A DNA stretch of 64,000 bases, taken from Lampris incognitus (lineage: Eukaryota > Chordata > Actinopteri > Lampriformes > Lampridae). Of the stretch, positions 1-10,347 are shown piece after piece; position 1 is the first letter of the stretch; every line of letters starts with the position of its first letter. The notes beneath the pieces are model-generated. The model saw nothing but the letters and a program-made list of their open reading frames with translations, made no database searches and was not told the origin of the DNA. A program made the translations under genes and the position numbers. The stretch lies in the NCBI RefSeq assembly GCF_029633865.1, contig NC_079212.1, positions 81,188,672 through 81,252,671 of the forward strand. Direction: 5' to 3'.

Positions 1-202
1 TATAAGCAGCTATTTTGGTCCTTGCGGGTATCCATGTGTGTGTATGACTTCTGCGCATGTGCAATAAAGTTCTTTTCCTGCCCCACCAAGTACGACTGGA
101 CGTCTAATGTTTGCTCCTGCAGTCTAACTCTACAAAAGTATATTAACATACCAAACAAGTATGTAGCTAGACATCCGTGACATAAATATGAACAATGCAA
201 CA
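1..202 (+). repeat. 5' LTR of copia element (partial)
   Basis: Corresponds to positions 63-268 of the complete 3' LTR at 2844-3111, so about 62 bp lie before the window. It carries a polyadenylation signal AATAAA at 63-68. It ends with CAACA at 202, next to the primer binding site. The start codon of the gag reading frame (188-190) lies inside this LTR. Confidence 0.9.
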
Positions 203-2910
203 GGTTATGGGCCCAGTGCCATGTCTAGTCAGCGATTTAATAGACTTTTGTTCGACGGCGACGAGAGAGGATACGAGTTATGGGAAACTCGCTTCCTAGC
301 CCACATGGAGTTGAGAGGACTCAGCGAGACTCTACTGAACGTGCCAGTTATCGCTGCGGGCGAAAATGCTGTCCAGTTGAGAGAAGCAGACGTCAAGAAA
401 AACAGAGAAGCGTACGTGGAGCTGGTGCAAGTTTTAGACAACAAGAGCTTGTCACTAATTATGCGGGATGCAGCAGCCGACGGTAGGGCGGCATTGAAGA
501 TACTTCGGCAACATTACGCGGGCAAAGGGAAACCGCGCGTGGTGAGTTTATATTGTGAACTCTCAGCTCTTCGCATGGAAAGCAACGAGACCGTCACGGA
601 GTATATTGTTCGTGCAGAGACAATATTCTCGTCGTTGAAAGGAGCCGACGAGAACATAAGTGACGGGTTGCAAGTGGGAATGGTAGTGAAAGGACTGCCG
701 GACTCTTTCAAACCGTTCGTGGTTCATATTACTCAGAGTAGTGACAGCCTGACATTCAGTGAATTTAAGGCAAAACTAAGGAGCTTTGAAGACACAGAAA
801 GGTACAAGCCGAGTAATGGTGATGACGGGGACAGTGTGATAAGAGCTGCCACAGCAGCCACCACCTCTCGTGGAAGAGGTAGAGAGAGAAAGAGCATGGC
901 CGAAATTGAGTGCTTCAGATGCCACAAAAAAGGGCATATGTCTCGAACATGTACGAGCATGCCTGAACCAAGAAGAGCGGAACGCAGGAGAGACGCGCGA
1001 GGCCGGGGGAAGCAGCGAGACGCCATCGCGGGAGTGACCGGAGCAGAGCAGGGTGCAGCGGGGGACCAGGACGGACGCTGGGGAGCGCACCGAGAGACAG
1101 ACGGCACCCACCGAGAAATAGAGGCGGACGCCGATGACCGGGAAGGCAGGTCATATTGCTTCAAGATGAAAGAGGACACCAGGCCGGTGAGGCGGACTGT
1201 CAACAACAGAGGTTTGATGGTCGACTGTGGCGCGACGTCACACATGATAAATGACTTTACAAAGTTCAAAACAGTCGATAAAGGCTTTAAGCCCAAGAGT
1301 CACGTGATTGAACTTGCAGACGGGACAAAGGCTACCGGAGTTGCCAAGGCCAGAGGAGAAGCTGAAGTCACCTTAATTGACAGCGAAGGAAGAAAGGTGA
1401 CAGCACGACTGAAGAGGGCCCTGTATATCCCGACGTTTCCTCAGGACATTTTTTCCGTTAAAGCAGCCTCAAGTAACGGAGCAGAAATCCACTTCAAGGA
1501 AGGTGAAAATTGGATGGGGTATAAAAACGAGGGTACCAAGTTTAACATTGAAGTATTTGGGAAACTGTATTATTTGTCTACAGCTAATAATACTGATGAT
1601 AATGTTGACGGATACAAAGGATGTCATGATATTGAAATGTGGCACAGAATCCTTGGTCATTGTAACTTAGATGATGTTTCAAGACTAGAAGGTGTAGTTG
1701 AAGGAATGATGATTAAGGGGAAAAATGACAAATCTAACTTCAACTGTGAAACATGTACACAAGGAAAATTTGTGGAGTCTAGAAATAGACAGGCTGATAG
1801 CAAAGCTAAAGGAATACTTGAACTAGTCCATACAGATCTGTGCGGCCCGATCGAGCCTACTGATAAAGATGGGTATAAATACACCATAGCTTTCACAGAT
1901 GACTATAGCAGTATGACATGGACATATTTCATGAGGTCAAAGAGTGATACAGCTAAGGCTACCGAAAAATTCTTAGCTGACACTGCCTCCTTTGGGCAGG
2001 TGAAAACCATTAGGTCTGACAAGAACCGAGTTCACTGGAGGATGTTTCCAAGATCTGCTGAGAGAAAATAAAATTAGTCACCAAACTAGTGCCCCTTACT
2101 CGCCGCATCAGAACGGCACGGCAGAACGAAACTGGAGAACATTATTTGACATGGCACGATGTATGCTGCTAGAAAGTAAGATGCCAAAACAGCTATGGAG
2201 GTTTGCGGTGCAGACAGCTGCACAGATACACAACAGGTGCTATTGTAAGCGATTAAAGCAAACCCCATACAGTGCTTTCACAGGGAAAACACCAAATATT
2301 TCCCATATGATGGTTTACTGGCACTGAGTGCTATGCCTATAGACAAGACAAAAAGAAACTGGATCCAAGGTGCGAGAAGGGCATTTTCATAGGATATGAT
2401 AAATACAGCCCTGCATACAATGTATATTATCCAAAAACAGGAAAAGTGTCAAAGCATAGATTAGTTAAGTTCATACAGAAGAGCAACAGAGACTGCCAGA
2501 CACAAACAGGTCCACACAACGATGGAGACAGCTATGAGGATATAGACTCATACGAGCCTGATGTAGTACCAGTTAGGACTGATGAGCAGCCCCAGATTAC
2601 AGGTACAGGAGGTGAAAGTGGTACACTTTCTAATAACCAGGGGGATAGTGAGGGCAGAAACCGCTACCCAACTAGAGAGAGGAAGACCCCTAAATATCTT
2701 GAAGAATACCAGTGTAAAGCAGAATGTACTGACGAGCAAGATGTGGATTATTTTTATAGAGCTGTATTTGGGGTACCAAACACATTTAAGGAAGACCTTT
2801 TTTTCTTTTCATGTAAGTCTGTAAAGGTGAGCCTGAGTGAGGGTGTTGAACATAATGTGCAGTCTCACATATACAGCCAGTCAGCCACTGTATTATTTAC
2901 TGCGCTATAA
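188..2910 (+). pseudogene. copia gag-protease-integrase, frameshifted
   Basis: The first open stretch (188-2071) starts with ATG inside the LTR and encodes Gag with one CCHC zinc knuckle (about residues 242-255), an aspartic protease motif VDCGA (D346), the GAG-pre-integrase HHCC region (H486, H492, C520, C523) and the first integrase aspartates (D550, D611). An extra base near 2027 shifts the frame. The integrase core with its glutamate continues in another frame to about 2325, where a second shift leads into the open stretch 2446-2910. That last part holds the end of integrase and the basic linker that normally precedes RT, then runs into the 3' LTR. No RT or RNase H follows. Confidence 0.85.
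203..216 (+). promoter_or_regulatory. Primer binding site for the anticodon arm of initiator tRNA-Met
   Basis: GGTTATGGGCCCAG directly follows the LTR end. It is the exact reverse complement of the anticodon stem-loop region of vertebrate initiator tRNA-Met, not of its 3' end. Drosophila copia is known to prime from a cleaved initiator tRNA-Met fragment in this way. Here the site also encodes residues 6-10 of the gag reading frame. Confidence 0.85.
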
Positions 2911-3111
2911 GCAGCTATTTTGGTCCTTGCGGGTATCCATATGTGTGTGTGTATGACTTCTGCGCATGTGCAATAAAGTTCTCTTCCTGCCCCACCAAGT
3001 ACGACTGGACGTCTAATGTTTGCTCCTGCAGTCTAACTCTACAAAAGTATATTAACATACCAAACAAGTATGTAGCTAGACATCCGTGACATAAATATGA
3101 ACAATGCAACA
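2844..3111 (+). repeat. 3' LTR of copia element
   Basis: 268 bp, TGTTG...CAACA, preceded by a purine-rich tract (gagtgaggg, 2835-2843) fitting a polypurine tract. The AATAAA signal is at 2972-2977. The right flank begins gagac, the expected target duplication, whose partner is outside the window. Confidence 0.85.
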
Positions 3112-3267
3112 GAGACAGGATACGTGAGAGTAGACGTAGTCGAGGTAGTTTACTAGCTCCAACTTTGCATGTCATACATTCGACAACGACACTGAACTCT
3201 GTACCGGAAGCGGAAGTGCATTATCTCTTAGGTGAATGTCTCTAGTTATATAGATGTGGGTCACCAC
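3112..3267. other. Unassigned flank between copia element and SINE
   Basis: About 155 bp in which I see no gene, no RNA and no recognised repeat. Confidence 0.4.
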
Positions 3268-3349
3268 AGTGTTCGGATAGTGTCGAGGTCTATTCCGTTG
3301 TCTACCAACATGGGGAACTCCGATTCGAATCCCGTGTTACCTCCGGCTT
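3268..3349 (+). repeat. tRNA-derived SINE, 5' part
   Basis: Matches the 5' part of the SINE at 52833-53275. It has an A-box-like stretch (near 3280-3290) and a B box (gattcgaatcc, 3322-3332), both typical of the RNA polymerase III promoter of tRNA-derived SINEs. The match stops at 3349, where the LINE poly(T) begins, and resumes at 47733 with the same 20 bases. Confidence 0.8.
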
Positions 3350-3990
3350 TTTTTTAAATATATTTTTATTGAACATTGTTCATATTCATGTACAGATTCT
3401 TAAAAAAAAGTTCATTACAAAACAAACATGGCAAATATACATTCCATCCAAAAATACATAGATATATCCAAAGTGCCAAAGGGAACAGTATGTAAACATT
3501 TCTATACACTATATCAGGAAGTACATAGAGATTGAATGTCACATGACAAATATACGGTAATCTATTATGAAAATAAGGGTACAAACAATAATAAGTTAAA
3601 TACATGACATACACTAATTGAAAATAATAAAACATAGCCCATCATACAAGGGGGAATTAATAAGGATATCAGTCTTCTAATTCAGTGGGAAAATGTCTTA
3701 ACACCTCATAAATCTTTAGAGCTTTTGTATCGGTCATTAGTTTTAAAGATTTCAAGTATAATCTAAATTCATTTAAAAAAATCAACAAATTTGGGGGACG
3801 ACTTAAAGTATCTATTTTTATGAATAAAGAATGTGGCTAAGCAGAGGATTACATCACAACAGAGTTCATCGTTTTTGTTTTGCAAAATCATACCAAATGT
3901 TATATTGTCTCTAGAAATCGAAGTTGGAAAGGACAAAATCCTTTGCTTTATCCATTTGTGTATGTAAAGCCAGAACACAAGTACCACACC
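3350..3990 (-). pseudogene. LINE segment: 3' UTR and ORF2 C-terminus
   Basis: Minus-strand translation of about 3769-3990 gives the end of ORF2, with the hydrophobic and histidine-rich stretch (IHKNRYF) found near the C-terminus of L1/Tx1-clade ORF2 proteins. 3350-3768 is A/T-rich 3' UTR. The reading frame is cut by G1 at 3990 and continues at 9164. Confidence 0.75.
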
Positions 3991-4397
3991 TGTCACGTAT
4001 CGGGAAAGAACCCAAAAGCAGACGGGACAACCAGGTAAGGGAAGAATCCAGTCTTTATTGAAGTGACCGATCTCGGGGGTAGAGCAGGAGGTGGCTCTGT
4101 GGCAGGTAGGCAGGCAGGCAGAAGTCCATGAATGGCGACGTTCCAGCGAAGACTGGTCCACAGTGGAGGCCTTTTAAGGGTGAGGGCGATTGCTTGATGG
4201 CCAGCTGGCGTGCCGGGGTGAAGGAGGGGGCAGCAGGTGTCAGCTGGTGTAGCAGGTGTCAGCTGGTGGGCCGGGGTGAAGGAGGGGGCAGCAGGTGTCA
4301 GCTGGAGTAGCAGGTGTCAGCTGGTGTAGCAGGTGTCAGCTGGTGTAGCAGGTGTCAAGGGTGATCGCTTTGATGTCAAGGGCGAGAGGCTGTGACA
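3991..4397 (-). repeat. 3' LTR of G1
   Basis: 407 bp with AATAAA on the minus strand (about 4054-4060). It holds a minisatellite of about 19-bp units based on agcaggtgtcagctggtgt (about 4230-4360). The TATA-like minus-strand TTAAAAGG (about 4170-4180) sits some 27-30 bp upstream of the likely transcript start at 4147. Confidence 0.9.
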
Positions 4398-6443
4398 GTA
4401 TCCCCCCTCCGAGGGGCGCACCGTCAGGGTGCGTCCTGTGGAAGTCCCGGATGAGGTTCGCGTCCAGGACAAGGCGACGAGGGACCCAACACCTCTCCTC
4501 CGGGCCATATCCCTCCCAGTCCACGAGATACTGCAGACCGCGACCGCGGCAACGAGAGTCCAGGAGACGACGAACGGTGTAAACTGGATGATCGTTGATC
4601 ATACGAGGAGGTGGGGGCGGGGGGGCCGGAGGAACTAGAGGGCTGGTAGAGACAGGTTTGAGGCAGGACACATGGAAGGAAGGGTGAACCCGGAGAGTGC
4701 GGGGCAGCTTCAGACGGACCACAGAGGAGTTAAAGACTTTGACAATGGGAAAGGGACCAATATACCTGGGGGACAGTTTTTTAGCGTCAGATCTCAAGGG
4801 TAGATCCTTGGTAGAGAGCCATACCTGGTCACCGGGGGAGTAGTACGGAGCAGGGGTGCAATGACGATCCGCCAAGCGCTGGTAACGGCCAGAGGCCCTG
4901 AGCAGTGCAGCACGGGCTCGCCGCCAAGTCCGACGGCACCGACGGACATGGGCCTGGACAGACGGAACCGGAATGTCTACCTCTTGAGAAGGAAAAAGGG
5001 GGGGCTGATAGCCGTAAAGGCATTGAAAAGGGGGCAACCCAGTAGCAGACGATGGCAAGGTGTTATGGGCATATTCTACCCAGGGAAGTTGTGAGGACCA
5101 AGAGGATGGGTTGGCAGACACCAGACAGCGGAGGACAGTCTCCAATGCCTGGTTGGCCCTTTCAGCCTGGCCGTTGGTCTGAGGATGGAACCCCGATGAC
5201 AGGCTGACGGTGGCACCGATGGCAGAGCAGAAAGCCTTCCAGACAGCAGAAGTGAACTGGGGGCCACGGTCAGACACTATATCACGGGGAAGACCGTGGA
5301 CCCGGAAAACCTCCCTGACCAGCAGATCCGCAGTCTCTCGGGCCGAAGGCAGTTTAGACAAGGGCAAAAAGTGAGCAAATTTACTGAAGCGATCAACGAC
5401 AGTCAGTACAACGGTGTTACCGTCGGAGGCGGGCAGACCAGAGACGAAATCCAAGGACAGATGCGACCAGGGACGGTGTGGAGCAGGCAGGGGGCGCAGC
5501 AGACCGGAACTGGCCCGAGTGGAGGGCTTATTCTGGGCACAAACAGGACAGGCAGAAACAAAAGACCCAGTATCCTCCGTCATGGAAGGCCACCAGAACC
5601 GCCTGCGGAGGAAGGCTAGGGTACGGGTTACTCCAGGATGGCAGGTAAGTGTGGAAGAGTGAGCCCACTGCAACACGCTAGATCTAACAGCGTCTGGAAC
5701 AAACAAGCGCCCGGGGGGACCGTTGCCTGGGTCAGGCTGAGTCTGTTGTGCTGCCATGACCTCCCTTTCAATGTTCCAGGTGACAGCCGCAGCCGCAACC
5801 ACACAGGTAGAGGGAACGATGGTGTCAGGTTGGAGCTTGGGCTCAGACTCCTCCCCATGCACACGAGACACAGCATCGGGCTTGGCATTCCTGGAGCCAG
5901 GTCTGTACGTCAAAGAAAAATTAAAACGACCAAAAAAGAGCGCCCACCTGGCTTGGCGCGCGGTGAGTCGCTTTGCTGACTGGATGTATTCCAGGTTCTT
6001 ATGGTCAGTCCACACTATAAAAGGAAGCTCAGACCCCTCCAGAAATGTCGCCATTCCTCCAGTGCCAATTTCACCGCCAGGAGCTCACGATTCCCCACAT
6101 CATAGTTCCTTTCAGCTGGGGAGAGACGGCGAGACAGGAAGGCACAGGGGTGTGTCTTGCCATCCTCACTGGAGCACTGAGAAAGGACCACCCCCACCCC
6201 AATCTCAGAGGCGTCCACTTCTACAACGAACTGCTTGGTTGGGTCTGGCTGGATGAGGATAGCAGCTGTGGTGAAGCAGTGCTTGAGGGCTTGGAAAGCT
6301 GCCTCTGCTACAGGGGTCCACAGAAACGGTCTGGAGGTGGAGGTAAGAGCGGTTAGTGGGGCCGCAACGCGGCTGTAGTTGCGGATGAACCGTCTGTAGA
6401 AGTTGGCAAACCCGAGGAACCTCTGAGACCTCTGACCTGTCAC
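4336..6443 (-). pseudogene. pol: G1 pol 3' part: RNase H, integrase, chromodomain
   Basis: 6443-6015 begins with the connection region after RT and encodes RNase H with its first aspartate (VEVDASEIG). A one-base shift near 6050 leads into 6054-4336 (572 aa). That stretch completes RNase H and holds the integrase HHCC zinc finger (around residues 130-170), the DDE core ([23 protein letters not shown]) and a C-terminal chromodomain (VRRLLDSR to VDWEGYG, about residues 485-510). Chromodomains of this kind target chromoviral integration to modified histones. Apart from the frameshift, the catalytic residues are in place. Confidence 0.85.
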
Positions 6444-7248
6444 TGGTGCCTCCAGAGTACCATGACCTCCAAGCCGTGTTCAACAAGCAGCAAGCTCTCT
6501 CCCTGCCTCCTCATCGCCCCTATGATTGCGCTATTGACCTGCTGCCGGGCGCTCCCCTCCCCAGCAGCCGCCTATATAGCCTCTCCAAGCCTGAGCGGGA
6601 GTCCATGGAGAGGTACATCAAGGACTCCTTAGCTGCTGGTCTTATTCGCCCGTCATCATCACCCCTTGGTGCGGGGTTCTTTTTTGTGGCCAAGAAGGAC
6701 AAGACCCTCCGGCCGTGTATTGACTATAGAGGCCTCAATAACATCACAGTCAAGAATAAGTACCCTCTGCCCCTCATGACTTCCGCGTTTGATTCTCTCC
6801 AGGGAGCCACAGTGTTCACTAAACTAGACCTCCGCAATGCTTACCACCTGGTCCGGGTTCGAGACGGAGATGAATGGAAGACTGCCTTCAACACCCCCCT
6901 GGGGCATTTTGAATATCTGGTGATGCCGTTTGGTCTCACTAATGCCCCAGCTGTCTTCCAGAGCCTGGTCAATGACGTCCTACGTGACATGTAGGATCGT
7001 TTCGTTTTTGTTTACTTGGATGATATCCTGATTTTTTCCAGAGACCTGTCAGAGCATGTCATGCACGTCAGCCAAGTCCTTCAACGGCTTCTGGAGAACC
7101 ACCTTTTCGTAAAGGCAGAGAAGTGCGAATTCCATGCCCCTTCAGTCACCTTCCTGGGCTACATCGTGGCCGATGGGCAGGTGAGAATGGACCCCGCCAA
7201 GGTCAGAGCGGTTCTTGAGTGGCCAAGCCCGACAAGCCGTAAGCAGCT
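6427..7248 (+). pseudogene. pol: G1 reverse transcriptase block, inverted
   Basis: Read on the plus strand, 6446-6994 and 7016-7282 encode the RT of this same element: RT fingers and palm with [18 protein letters not shown] and the catalytic box YLDD (7013-7024). One in-frame TAG stop lies at 6992-6994. The rest of G1 reads on the minus strand, so the block is inverted in place. The 6-bp inverted pair CTCTGA (6421-6426) and TCAGAG (7249-7254) sits at the two breakpoints. Protease ends against the wrong end of RT and RNase H starts without it, so no functional Pol can be made from this copy. Confidence 0.88.
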
Positions 7249-8735
7249 TCAGAGCTTGACACCTGAACAGGGGACAGACTGAGACAGAGCAGACTGGAGG
7301 CATATGGCATGACAGACGGGACTCCAACTTGAAATTCTGGCCGATGACCAGTCAATATGGGGACTATGCTTAACCAGCCAGGGATGACCAAGTATAATGG
7401 GAACAAAGGGAGAATTGATAACGAAAAAACTTAACTCCTCTTGATGGTTTCCCGACAACAGGAGGCGCACAGGCTCGGTCTTAGAGGTTACCCGGGCCAG
7501 GAGACGCCCATCCAGGGCATTAGCTTCAATAGACTGGTCCAGACTCACAGTGACAAGACCTAACTGCTTCACAACACTTGCATCCAAAAAGCTTTCATCA
7601 GCTCCAGAGTCAATTAAAGCCAAAAGTTTAGTGGACTGACCTTTAAAACTGATGGTAGCTTGCAACTGGGTACGTGGACGAGGAGACAGAGGGCAGACAG
7701 TTGGGCTCACGAGGATCATCCCCCTCCCTCGTGAGCCTGCTAGTTTGACGGAACGGTGAGGGCAGGAGGCGAGAAAGTGACCAGGCTGACCACAATATAA
7801 GCAGCTGTTCTCGGTGATGCGGCGTTGACGCTCCTCCGGGTTGAGCCAGAAGCGGCCGAGTTGCATCGGCTCCGACGCTGGGGAAGAGTCACGCCTCGGG
7901 CTTTCTCGGAGGACGGCAACCTCAGTGGAGCGAGCTCGGCCCCCAGAGTTTGGAGGTGTGGCCCGTGGTAAGTTGTTGTGACCAGGAAAGCGGCGTGTCC
8001 TCTCTCGCCTCCGCTCCCGGAGACGGTTGTCCACACGAATGGCCAGGGTAACCAATTCCTCCAACCCTCCAGGCTCGGGGTAGGAAACCAATTCATCCTT
8101 TATGGATTCGCTTAGCCCGTTGGAAAAGCCGGCCTGGAGGGACTCATTGTTCCATCCGCTCTCCGCTGATAGCGTACGGAACTCAACTGAGTAGTCAGCG
8201 ACGCTGCGGGAACCCTGGCGGAGAGAGATCAGTCTTTTTGACGCATCCTTTCCCCGCACGGGATGATCAAAAACCTGGCGAAAAGCAGTGGTGAACTCAG
8301 CGTAGGATGAGGAAGTGGAGGCCCGCATCTCCTACACCGCTGTATCCAGGGCGCTTCCCCGGAGAAGACCCATGATGTAAGCGACTTTGGCTCCATCCGT
8401 GGAATATGACTGGGGCTGCTGGTTAAACACAATCTCACACTGCATCAAAAAAGGGCAACAAAGTCCAAAATCTCCATCACACTTATCGGGCGGGGCAACC
8501 CATGGTTCCTTAGCCGAAGTTGATGGCGCTGGGGGTGGCGGAGCTGGAGGGGCGGATCCCGGGCTAGCGGAGGCACTAAGATGGGTCTGGATTCCGGAGA
8601 TCTTTGAGCTGAGCCCACGGAGGGCGTCAGCCATCCCCTTAGCACCTGGCTGTGCTGGCCGAGGACCGATTCCTGGTTGGCTACAGCCTGGCAGACCGTG
8701 GCCAGGTCTGTGGTGGAATGGTCTGCTGGGTCCAT
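7249..8735 (-). pseudogene. gag: G1 gag and protease
   Basis: Gag starts with ATG at 8735, 16 nt inside the 5' LTR. The frame shifts near 8640 and again near 8335, and continues as the open stretch 8328-7249. The latter has a CCHC zinc knuckle (CLYCGQPGHFLASC, about residues 174-188) and an aspartic protease with DSGADES (near residue 240). The end is fused to the inversion breakpoint, where the frame meets a stop. Confidence 0.85.
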
Positions 8736-8751
8736 AGTGGCTGGAACGTAC
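8736..8751 (-). promoter_or_regulatory. G1 leader with self-primer complement
   Basis: Only 16 nt separate the 5' LTR from the gag ATG, and no tRNA 3'-end complement is present. The core ACGTTCCAGC (minus strand, 8740-8749) recurs on the plus strand inside both LTRs (4138-4147, 8899-8908), so the transcript holds its perfect 10-nt complement near its 5' end. Tf1 and sushi elements are known to prime reverse transcription from the 5' end of their own RNA in this way. Confidence 0.7.
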
Positions 8752-9158
8752 CGTCACGTATCGGGAAAGAACCCAAAAGCAGACGGGACAACCAGGTAAG
8801 GGAAGAATCCAGTCTTTATTGAAGTGACCGATCTCGGGGGTAGAGCAGGAGGTGGCTCTGTGGCAGGTAGGCAGGCAGGCAGAAGTCCATGAATGGCGAC
8901 GTTCCAGCGAAGACTGGTCCACAGTGGAGGCCTTTTAAGGGTGAGGGCGATTGCTTGATTGCCAGCTGGCGTGCCGGGGTGAAGGAGGGGGCAGCAGGTG
9001 TCAGCTGGTGTAGCAGGTGTCAGCTGGTGGGCCGGGGTGAAGGAGGGGGCAGCAGGTGTCAGCTGGAGTAGCAGGTGTCAGCTGGTGTAGCAGGTGTCAG
9101 CTGGTGTAGCAGGTGTCAAGGGTGATCGCTTTGATGTCAAGGGCGAGAGGCTGTGACA
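8752..9158 (-). repeat. 5' LTR of G1
   Basis: 407 bp, nearly identical to 3991-4397. The terminal T is mutated to C at 8752 and one internal base differs (near 8960). The minus-strand TATA-like motif at 8931-8940 lies about 27-30 bp upstream of the self-primer sequence at 8899-8908, which would place the transcript start there. Confidence 0.9.
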
Positions 9159-9163
9159 ACACC

Positions 9164-9294
9164 ACATGAGAAAAATACATGGTCCATAGTTTCTATGTCA
9201 TTTTCAAAAAATGAACATATATTATCGTCAAAACCAAACCGTGATCTAAGTAGTTCTTTGGAGAGATATATGTTATTCATAATTTTGAAGTGTG
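9164..9294 (-). pseudogene. LINE segment of ORF2 C-terminal region
   Basis: Minus-strand translation continues the LINE ORF2 across the G1 insertion (NNIYLSKELL to MDHVFFSC, a cysteine-containing region typical of the L1/Tx1 ORF2 tail). The left copy of the solo-LTR target duplication (gtgtg) is 9290-9294. Confidence 0.7.
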
Positions 9295-9715
9295 TGTTAT
9301 GGCTCGCCCACCCCGCGCCGTGGCCCGCCCACCCCACGCCGGCAGCCAATCGGCTCGTCAGGGCCGGGCTTAGTCATCAGGGCTGGGCTTAAGTTTGGTG
9401 GCCTCCCACGTGCCCGTTGTCAGTCCGTGTTGTAACCTCCCCGCACCCGCAGTAGCGGCGACTCTCCTCTCACGGTCCTTTTCTCTAAGAACTCATCTCA
9501 GCCCTTGGTTCATGTTTTTACCTTGCAAGGTTTCCCCGTGGAAGTATCCTGCCTTGTTCCCGTTTGGATTACCCGCGAGTTTTTTTCCCCCTTGGACTTT
9601 CCGTTTTTTCCTTGTCGCTCATTGCCTTCCTATGTTTGAATAAAGTACGCCAGTTTTCGGCTAACCCCATCTCTGTCTGGTGTCGTGCGCTTGGGGTCTT
9701 CCACAAACCCTAACA
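9295..9715 (+). repeat. Solo LTR, gypsy type
   Basis: 421 bp, TGTTA...TAACA, flanked by a perfect 5-bp duplication gtgtg (9290-9294, 9716-9720). AATAAA near 9640 sets the plus orientation. No internal sequence remains, so this is the product of recombination between the two LTRs of an element. I cannot match it to another LTR family in the window. Confidence 0.85.
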
Positions 9716-9720
9716 GTGTG

Positions 9721-10072
9721 TTTCCTTCGCTTTGGGGGGGGGGGATAGGAAATTTTAGATACATTGTTCTCAATTTAATTATTTAATTTTTATCAAATTT
9801 GTGTAAAATGTCATTTTTGTTTTGTCTTTCAGGGAATAGGTTTTCAGTGAGACAGTTTCTAATAAAATGATTGTCACATTTTTTGTCCAAGATTAAAAAC
9901 CCTTGAATTGACAGTGGGGCCAATCGTGGCTGTATAGGTTGGTGAGTAATTATATTTGTTATCAGAGATACAAATTCTTTGGGGAGTGCTTTATGTAATT
10001 TAGTAAAGTCTGATTTGGAAGGCTTGATAGTATGTTTTGTCTGGAATTGTTCATAATTTAATAAATTACCAC
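9721..10072 (-). pseudogene. LINE segment of ORF2
   Basis: A minus-strand frame with LINE ORF2 composition (for example KPSKSDFTKLHKALP) lies between two solo LTR insertions. It shares the A/T-rich base use of the other LINE pieces. A G-run on the plus strand near 9736 is a likely site of frame damage. Confidence 0.65.
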
Positions 10073-10278
10073 TGTTGTGGTTACACCGCCCCGAGCTGCC
10101 TCCCCGGCACGTTCAAGCCACTCCCCCAGCTCCGCGCTGCACTGCACTGCACCAGGTGTTTGCCATCATCCATCAGGCACACCTGTGGCAATCAGGCAGC
10201 CCTCTACAAGAAGTCTCCCAGAACACCACTCCGTGCTTCGACGTACTGAACCCTGCGGTAAAGCTCTGACAAGCCCCC

Positions 10279-10347
10279 TGTTGTGACTTCTCTTATGTAC
10301 ACTATTGTAGTGTTACTATTCTTGGGTTAATAACTTAATCACTAATA
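10279..10347 (-). repeat. 3' LTR of B, first part
   Basis: Matches 23610-23678. The LTR is interrupted by element A at 10348 and resumes at 14764. The 4-bp sequence aata (10344-10347 and 14764-14767) is the duplication made by A. Confidence 0.85.

Larger units (their letters stand above)
1..3111 (+). mobile_element. Ty1/copia LTR retrotransposon, internally deleted, 5' end cut by the window
   Basis: A direct repeat at 1-202 and 2906-3111 brackets a gag-protease-integrase reading frame in copia order. The full 3' LTR begins TGTTG and ends CAACA, a 5-bp inverted terminal repeat. The two LTRs differ at only about three places over the shared 200 bp. Integrase runs almost directly into the 3' LTR, so reverse transcriptase and RNase H, which should follow integrase in copia elements, are absent and the copy cannot be autonomous. 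The left target duplication lies outside the window. Initiator tRNA-Met priming and a vertebrate host recall the GalEa/Zeco-type copia elements of fish, but without RT the clade is an inference. Confidence 0.9.
3991..9158 (-). mobile_element. G1: Ty3/gypsy chromovirus with inverted RT block
   Basis: Two 407-bp LTRs (TGTCAC...GTGACA) bracket gag, protease, RNase H, integrase and a chromodomain on the minus strand. The target duplication is acacc (3986-3990 and 9159-9163). The LTRs differ at about two positions, so the insertion is young. A minus-strand polypurine tract (rich in G) lies at 4398-4415 next to the 3' LTR. About 820 bp encoding most of RT (roughly 6427-7248) are inverted, so the RT reads on the plus strand. 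Sequence and leader resemble fish sushi-type chromoviruses. Confidence 0.92.

Noticed and set aside
188..2071. Copia ORF as a domesticated host gene
   Set aside because: It is bounded by LTRs, retains a primer site and is frameshifted in integrase, so it is an ordinary element copy.
4128..4310. Open frames in the LTRs of G1 (also at 8889-9071)
   Set aside because: They are read through the minisatellite and have no protein motif.
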